From contig NC_089323.1 in NCBI RefSeq assembly GCF_036669915.1, positions 15,998,087 to 16,062,086 of the forward strand: 64,000 bases of DNA, given 5' to 3'. The translations under genes were made by a program, and so were the position numbers. Shown one piece after another: positions 59,276 to 64,000 of the stretch (its first letter is position 1; the number at the start of each line of letters is the position of its first letter). Under the pieces are notes generated by a model. It made no database searches, was not told where the DNA came from, and was given only the letters and a program-made list of their open reading frames with translations. The stretch is from Pocillopora verrucosa (taxonomy: Eukaryota > Cnidaria > Anthozoa > Scleractinia > Pocilloporidae).

Positions 59276-59983
59276 ACTTCCCCCCCTGGGTAAACTCGTG
59301 CATTTGAACATTTGAAGATTGGTTTGTTCAAATTCCCGCCCCCATGGGGTAAAAATTGTGTCCAAATGTCTCACCCAATTTTTTCGTAAAAGGCAAAAAC
59401 AGCGACCGTGACTTTCATTGACCAAGCTTTAAACTAGGGCCTAAACCTTGTTGGCATTCTTCTAAGCCATTCTTTTGTGAAAGTGAAGTCTTTACCTTTA
59501 AACACCTCCATATTTAAAGATGTAACACTTGCATTCCGTACAAATTCCCCACTTTATCCAAGCAAGATTTAAATAATTCTCCACCCTTGGTGCACGGACG
59601 ACAGTCTAATAGCCGTGGATTGCCTGGGGGGGGGGTGGTGTTTAAGCTTCGAATTAATCAGCCCTTGATTTTCTATAACCAAAAATCGCTTTTGTGGAAT
59701 CAATGTTATGAAGTTTCCAAAAATTACTCAAACTAAATCTACTATTATTATAAGAAAAACCCAGATATATCAATCTATTATTTCCCTTGTCCACGCTTAA
59801 TAGGCCACGCTCTTTTTAAAATATTTATTTTATAACGTGATCTAATATATCAACCAAAATGTTAAACGTGTGATAAAAAGTTCAACTACGGTAAAAAAGG
59901 GAGGAAACGCGCCCACTGATACAAAGAGCTTTATTCAAAAACACTAGCTTATGTCGTTTTCCAAACAAATCATCGAAGACATC

Positions 59984-60189
59984 ACCCCTTTACACCCTAA
60001 TATCAGTATGCATATTCTCCCTACTGTTCTCTATACATTTCCTTTGGTGCTTACAAGGAGAATTTGATTAAAAATCAAAGCTTCCTAGGTTGGCGATTTT
60101 TTCCTTATTCTCATAATCTTAACGAATGATTCGAAAGCATTACTGTAAAGAAAAATTAGAAGCTGATCGCTCTTGAGTTTTAAAGGGTA
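59984..60189 (+). repeat. ~200-bp AACCCTTT-type element, well-preserved copy
   Basis: Starts ACCCCTTTACACCCTAATAT, continues CAGTATGCATATTCTCCCTA, TGCTTACAAGGAGAATTTGA and AGAAGCTGATCGCTC, and ends TTTTAAAGGGTAA. It represents the family order used to recognise the other copies. Confidence 0.7.
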
Positions 60190-60569
60190 AAAGGGAAAAC
60201 TATACGAATTTACTATCAATAACACATTGTTGAAAAATTACTTTCTAACATCTCCTAATTTTTTCTATGAACATCAGCGTAAAAGCTACGTAAAATTAAA
60301 AAAAAGATGCCAGATCAGATTTCACCTATCAGATGACTGCCGAATTACTGCAGATTTTTTTCTGACCGTGTTAAATCATAGCAATTTTTTTTTCTCTTCC
60401 CAATTCCAGAGAGCTCTGGCATAAAAATTACGTTATAACATAGCTAGTAAATCTGTCTAATCAAATTAAATTGCGTGAGCGTGCTTCATATTCCTAGTGT
60501 GCACACTTATGACGTCAGCAAACATATCCCTCAAGAAAAAAATTTTCCATCGGGTTGAAAATGTTATAA

Positions 60570-60729
60570 AACAATTGGTTCATACGTCAGCTGTGCGTTC
60601 ATCGAGATATAAAGCACTTGGGAAGTTTGGAGAGCACTCAAGAAGCTAGGGTTGCATCTTTCGTGTTCTCCAAACTTCCCGCGTGCTTCATATCTCGATG
60701 AACGCACGCTGACGTATGAACCAATTGTT
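60570..60729. repeat. Foldback element, ~68-bp arms, 3' of Rh C
   Basis: The left arm AACAATTGGTTCATACGTCA ... GGAAGTTTGGAGAGCAC pairs with the right arm GTGTTCTCCAAACTTCCC ... TGACGTATGAACCAATTGTT with few mismatches around a ~25-base centre. It starts about 160 bases beyond the Rh C stop codon in transcript direction, so it may be in the Rh C 3' UTR and fold into a long hairpin. Confidence 0.85.
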
Positions 60730-60886
60730 AATTGTTAACAAGACTTGTAAATCACTAGCATGTTTCCTAACAAAGTTTAAAACTTAGTTATCGATTTATC
60801 AGACGTAGTATAAAAACCTATCAGTTATTTATGTCAAAGAAAATAATACAGCGACTGAAGGGGCTTTCATTTCAGTAGTTAGAAGC

Positions 60887-63482
60887 CTACAGTTTATCCT
60901 CCTTCTCATGGGTGAAACCGTCCCCTGTCTCCACATCTTCGCTTGCCTCTTCAGTGGGGACCTAACACAGAAGGCAAGGAAAATATTTCAATGTTCAGTT
61001 ACTGAAAATGTACATTATGGGTACACTGTCCGCGGAACAAGGGCGAGATGTAAACCTCGTTAGGAGGGATGTAAAGGGTTAATAGCCACTGAAAAATATC
61101 TTACCTCCCAGAAATCATCATCATCATACATCTGTTCTTGAGAGGGTGGATCAAAGATTTTCCACCTCACAATAAAACCTGCGTGAAAAGACCAGTACAC
61201 ACACAAAAAAATTAAAAGCCTTTTCCCTTTAAGAGGTTTCAGTTAGATTTAAAGTTATTCAGATATCAAATCTAATTTTTACAACTGATTATATAAGCGC
61301 ATGATAAAAATTAATCCTTCAACTTGAAAATGTCCGTTGAGCGGTCGAAACCTCGTTGCTTTTTAACGTTAATTTTTATAATCATATCATAATCAAGAGA
61401 CAAAAAACCTACAGTTCTTATGTCTGCACTCTGTATTCTCGAAATATCAATGAGATTGAAACGCTTGCTGACCGTAGCCTCATCAATTTTTTTTAAAGTT
61501 ATTTTTTCTTAACGTTATTAAACTACGAGCGTTTCCTCCTCGATGAAGTCCGTCTCGCGAGCCAAAACTCAGTGAGGAAGGAATTAATGTTAGTTTTTTT
61601 TCACTTATTTTTTCCTGACTAAATGTTAAAAAAAAAAAAAACAACAACATCTTAAATTTCATTCTGTTGGGAGAAAATTCACTCGGGTATTTTCACTCTT
61701 TTCTGTGCTTGATTTCAGCGTGATTCTTAACCTTTGATTGCGTGTGTTAGGAAATAAAGCAATTCTCGTTACCAGTCACAATTCCTCCAATGATGGCAAT
61801 TCCAAGAGCGACGGCTAAACCGGCGATCTGGTAACCAGCCTGAGCTTTGGCTGAGCGGCCATCTCCTGCATCAAACGGCACGCCCATCTTGACAAGGTCA
61901 TAGTACTCAGTAGTATTTATCTTTGGAGCACGCGCACCCCACAGATTGAACAGGCTGAGAAATATCAAGACACAAAACAGACAATCACAAATAAAGAACG
62001 AACAGGGGTGAGGATAGAAATTCACACGATTTGCAAATTCAGGTTGAAGTTTCAAAGATGTACAAGTCCTTCAAATGTTCTCGACAAAATACACAGTGCT
62101 TGTTGAAAGGTTCGGCATAATTCTCGGTATTACTATTGGGATACTATAACACAGGAAAATTAAACGCCTTGGCGGGCAAAATGAAGCCATTCGTTCACGT
62201 TCAACGATCGACTGCTATGTCAGATTTTAGGAAATCGTCTCAACGATATAAAAAATTTGACGTACCCATCGTATCCGTATTTGTTAACATCGGCATGCGC
62301 AGCAGCAACGGCGCCCGCGATGCCACCAAGAATTCCCGGCATTCCGTGCAAGTTGTGTACACCACACGTGTCATGGGTCTTGGTGTATTTCGTCAAGAAT
62401 GGCTGCAGAAGAGACGCACGTCGATGTGAAGTAAAACTTACCACTCCAAAATCGAAATCGATGCTACGATTTTTGTTTTCTATACTAAGACATGACATGA
62501 ATTATCAATACTTACTGTCAGGTATGCGTATCCCACAGTGCTCAGTGCTCCGGCAGAGCAACCAATCAAAAGAGCCCCCCACGGACTGATTGACATATTC
62601 GACGCTGTTCCCACGGCAACACCACCGGCGAGAGTGGCATTCTGAACGTGAACCTACAGACAAGAAAGAAATAATTTCTGAACATTTGGCCTTCACTATC
62701 TGATGTTCATCACAATTCTCCCACTTTCTTGTACAAGACGTTGTATAGAAATGGTGGAGAGATTTCAGGTTAAAAAAGTCATTATCTCTCACCATGCTCA
62801 ATCTCCATTTGGTTCCTTCTCTCTGGAAAAGTGGCGACAGCGCGAATGTGGTCACACAAGCAGCAGCCAATGAGAAGTATGTGTTAATGACGGAGCGGTG
62901 TTGTGCAACGTAATCAGGAGCCACTAAGGCAGCGTTGAAACTGGGCCAGTACATCCAAAGGAAAACAGTACCTAAAATGTCACAAAATGTTAATTCTTCC
63001 ATTATCAACATCTTGACAGTCCCTCTTTATCAAAGAGAGTTGTTTGGAAAAATGTAGTCTAAAGAGCAACTTAGCGAAACTTCTTTTTCCGAGGTAGGGG
63101 GGCTTAAAAACGTTATTAGAGACCAACACAGCCAGTTGGTTAAAATATTTAAGCTGGTAAAATGGAAAAGCACTACAAATATTTACCAATCATAGCAAAG
63201 AGATCAGAATGATACACGGATGCTTCCTTAGGACTGTCCAAGACCTTTTTGTCATGTAACATCCGGGACAGGGCCAGCCCGAAGTACGCCCCAAAACTGT
63301 GAATGATTATGGACCCTCCAGCATCAGAGTACTTCAGGAACTCAATGGCGATCAGTTCGTTGATGGCGTAGAATACTACTTCCAGGATGCCGATGACCAG
63401 CAGTTGCAGGCGGCTCACTTTACCCAGGACCGCTCCGTAAGTGATGAGGACTGTGGCAGCGGCGAACTCTGATGTAACCAAA
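60887..63482 (-). CDS. Rh-type ammonium transporter C (Rhesus glycoprotein family), first two exons beyond the window
   Basis: Exons on the minus strand: 63187-63482, 62793-62971, 62516-62653, 62266-62402, 61773-61954, 61105-61178, 60887-60961, corresponding to exons 3-9 of copy B with identical lengths except the last. Exons 1-2 (first helix, glycosylated loop, FQDVHV block) are not found up to base 64000 and must lie to the right. Visible blocks: [65 protein letters not shown], and [18 protein letters not shown] near the C-terminus. The tail is acidic ([15 protein letters not shown]) and longer than that of B. Pore Asp and both His are kept. The tail matches copy A where A is intact, so A and C are probably closer to each other than to B. 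Confidence 0.95.
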
Positions 63483-64000
63483 CTATATTCAGATGCGAGG
63501 AAAAGAAGGTTATTACAGACACACTACAATTTCTATGCCTTTTTCTGCGTTTTCTGGCGAGCATTTCTTTAGATACTAGCAAACAGAACCTGGTGTTGCT
63601 TCAGTTCATATCCCGTGGTTTGATGTTATTCTTTTTTCTTATAACCTTTCTGCATGAAAAAGAAAGTAGTGTTGTAAGGAGAATTTATTCATTGGTCACA
63701 CCTGGGAGCGAAAGTGTCGAGAAGGGTGCAAGGATTGATAAAGCGCAACTTTCGAACTAAGGACAAGCGCGTGTTTGCTTGGCTTCCTGGGTAATCAACC
63801 TTGGCGAGCTCCACCTACTCGTGGTGCACCCAGGGTAGGCCAGTCACGTGACTAGGCTGTTACAGAGGGAGCTCTGGCTTAGCGCACATTTCGATCAAGA
63901 GTCGTTAAACCGAAACAAAAGTAACCACAACGGCCTATCAGGACCCCAATGAGAAGACGAAGAAAAACAAGCAATTTGGCTGAAGCGCGGGAAAACGCCA
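63483..64000. other. Intron 2 of Rh C (partial)
   Basis: Contains no match to Rh exon 1 or 2. Around 63610-63720 there is a diverged fragment resembling the ~200-bp repeat (GTAAGGAGAATTTATTCATT, GGTCACAC). Nothing else recognised. Confidence 0.55.

Larger units (their letters stand above)
58123..60886. other. Convergent 3' interval between Rh genes B and C
   Basis: No gene recognised. Contains two ~200-bp repeat copies (59066 and 59984), a G-run (59628-59637) and a foldback (60570). Short open frames at 58506 and 58843 have no recognisable domain. I see no canonical AATAAA soon after the Rh B stop. Confidence 0.55.

Noticed and set aside
42376-63482. AMT/MEP-type ammonium transporters
   Set aside because: The glycosylated first outer loop, the FQDVHV block, DAGGS...H.FGAYFG and DTCG..NLHG.PG are Rh-family signatures, and the length and exon pattern fit RhBG/RhCG relatives.

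Overview
The window is nuclear DNA of an animal: AT-rich, with genes split by short GT-AG introns and a dense background of small inverted-repeat elements. Gene content and the repeat families (200-bp elements starting AACCCTTT, foldback elements) fit an anthozoan cnidarian, most likely a stony coral. The phylum-level call is inference from gene structure and from repeats I recognise from coral genomes; no species marker is present.

Layout, left to right. (1) 1-8680: no convincing gene; tRNA-like and tandem repeats and one copy of a repeat with a hammerhead-ribozyme-like core. (2) 8681-21452 (+): complete 27-exon RAD54L recombination ATPase, reconstructed at 743 aa. (3) 22179-24921 (-): complete five-exon ALKBH7, a mitochondrial AlkB-family dioxygenase, convergent with RAD54L. 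(4) 25041-31257 (+): nine-exon gene, 687 aa, that I cannot name. It joins two makorin-like CCCH zinc fingers, an acidic linker, a helical middle, a Cys/His cluster and a leucine-rich C-terminus, and shares a 119-bp divergent promoter with ALKBH7. (5) 32464-36558: apparently young DNA transposon with imperfect 28-bp terminal inverted repeats, a candidate AGTT target duplication and one intact 952-aa transposase-like ORF. (6) 37281-37961 (-): single-exon Tctex1-type dynein light chain (DYNLT5-like). (7) 37962-42375: gene-poor, with a GA microsatellite. (8) 42376-63482: cluster of three Rh-type ammonium transporter genes in alternating orientation (- + -), the third cut off by the window edge.

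The three Rh genes have the same lengths for every internal coding exon (196, 296, 179, 138, 137, 182 and 74 nt where visible), so they are local duplicates. All keep the Asp/His pore residues of Rh proteins, but the middle copy has changes beside one pore histidine and the left copy has a diverged C-terminal tail. In symbiotic cnidarians Rh proteins are candidates for moving ammonia/ammonium (and perhaps CO2) across the animal and symbiosome membranes; that role here is inference.

Most space between genes and in introns is taken by small non-coding elements: at least twelve copies of one ~200-bp family, two related AACCCTTT families, several foldbacks and several tandem duplications. The items most worth a second look are the unnamed CCCH/LRR gene, the transposon with its termini, the hammerhead-like repeat, and the Rh cluster.
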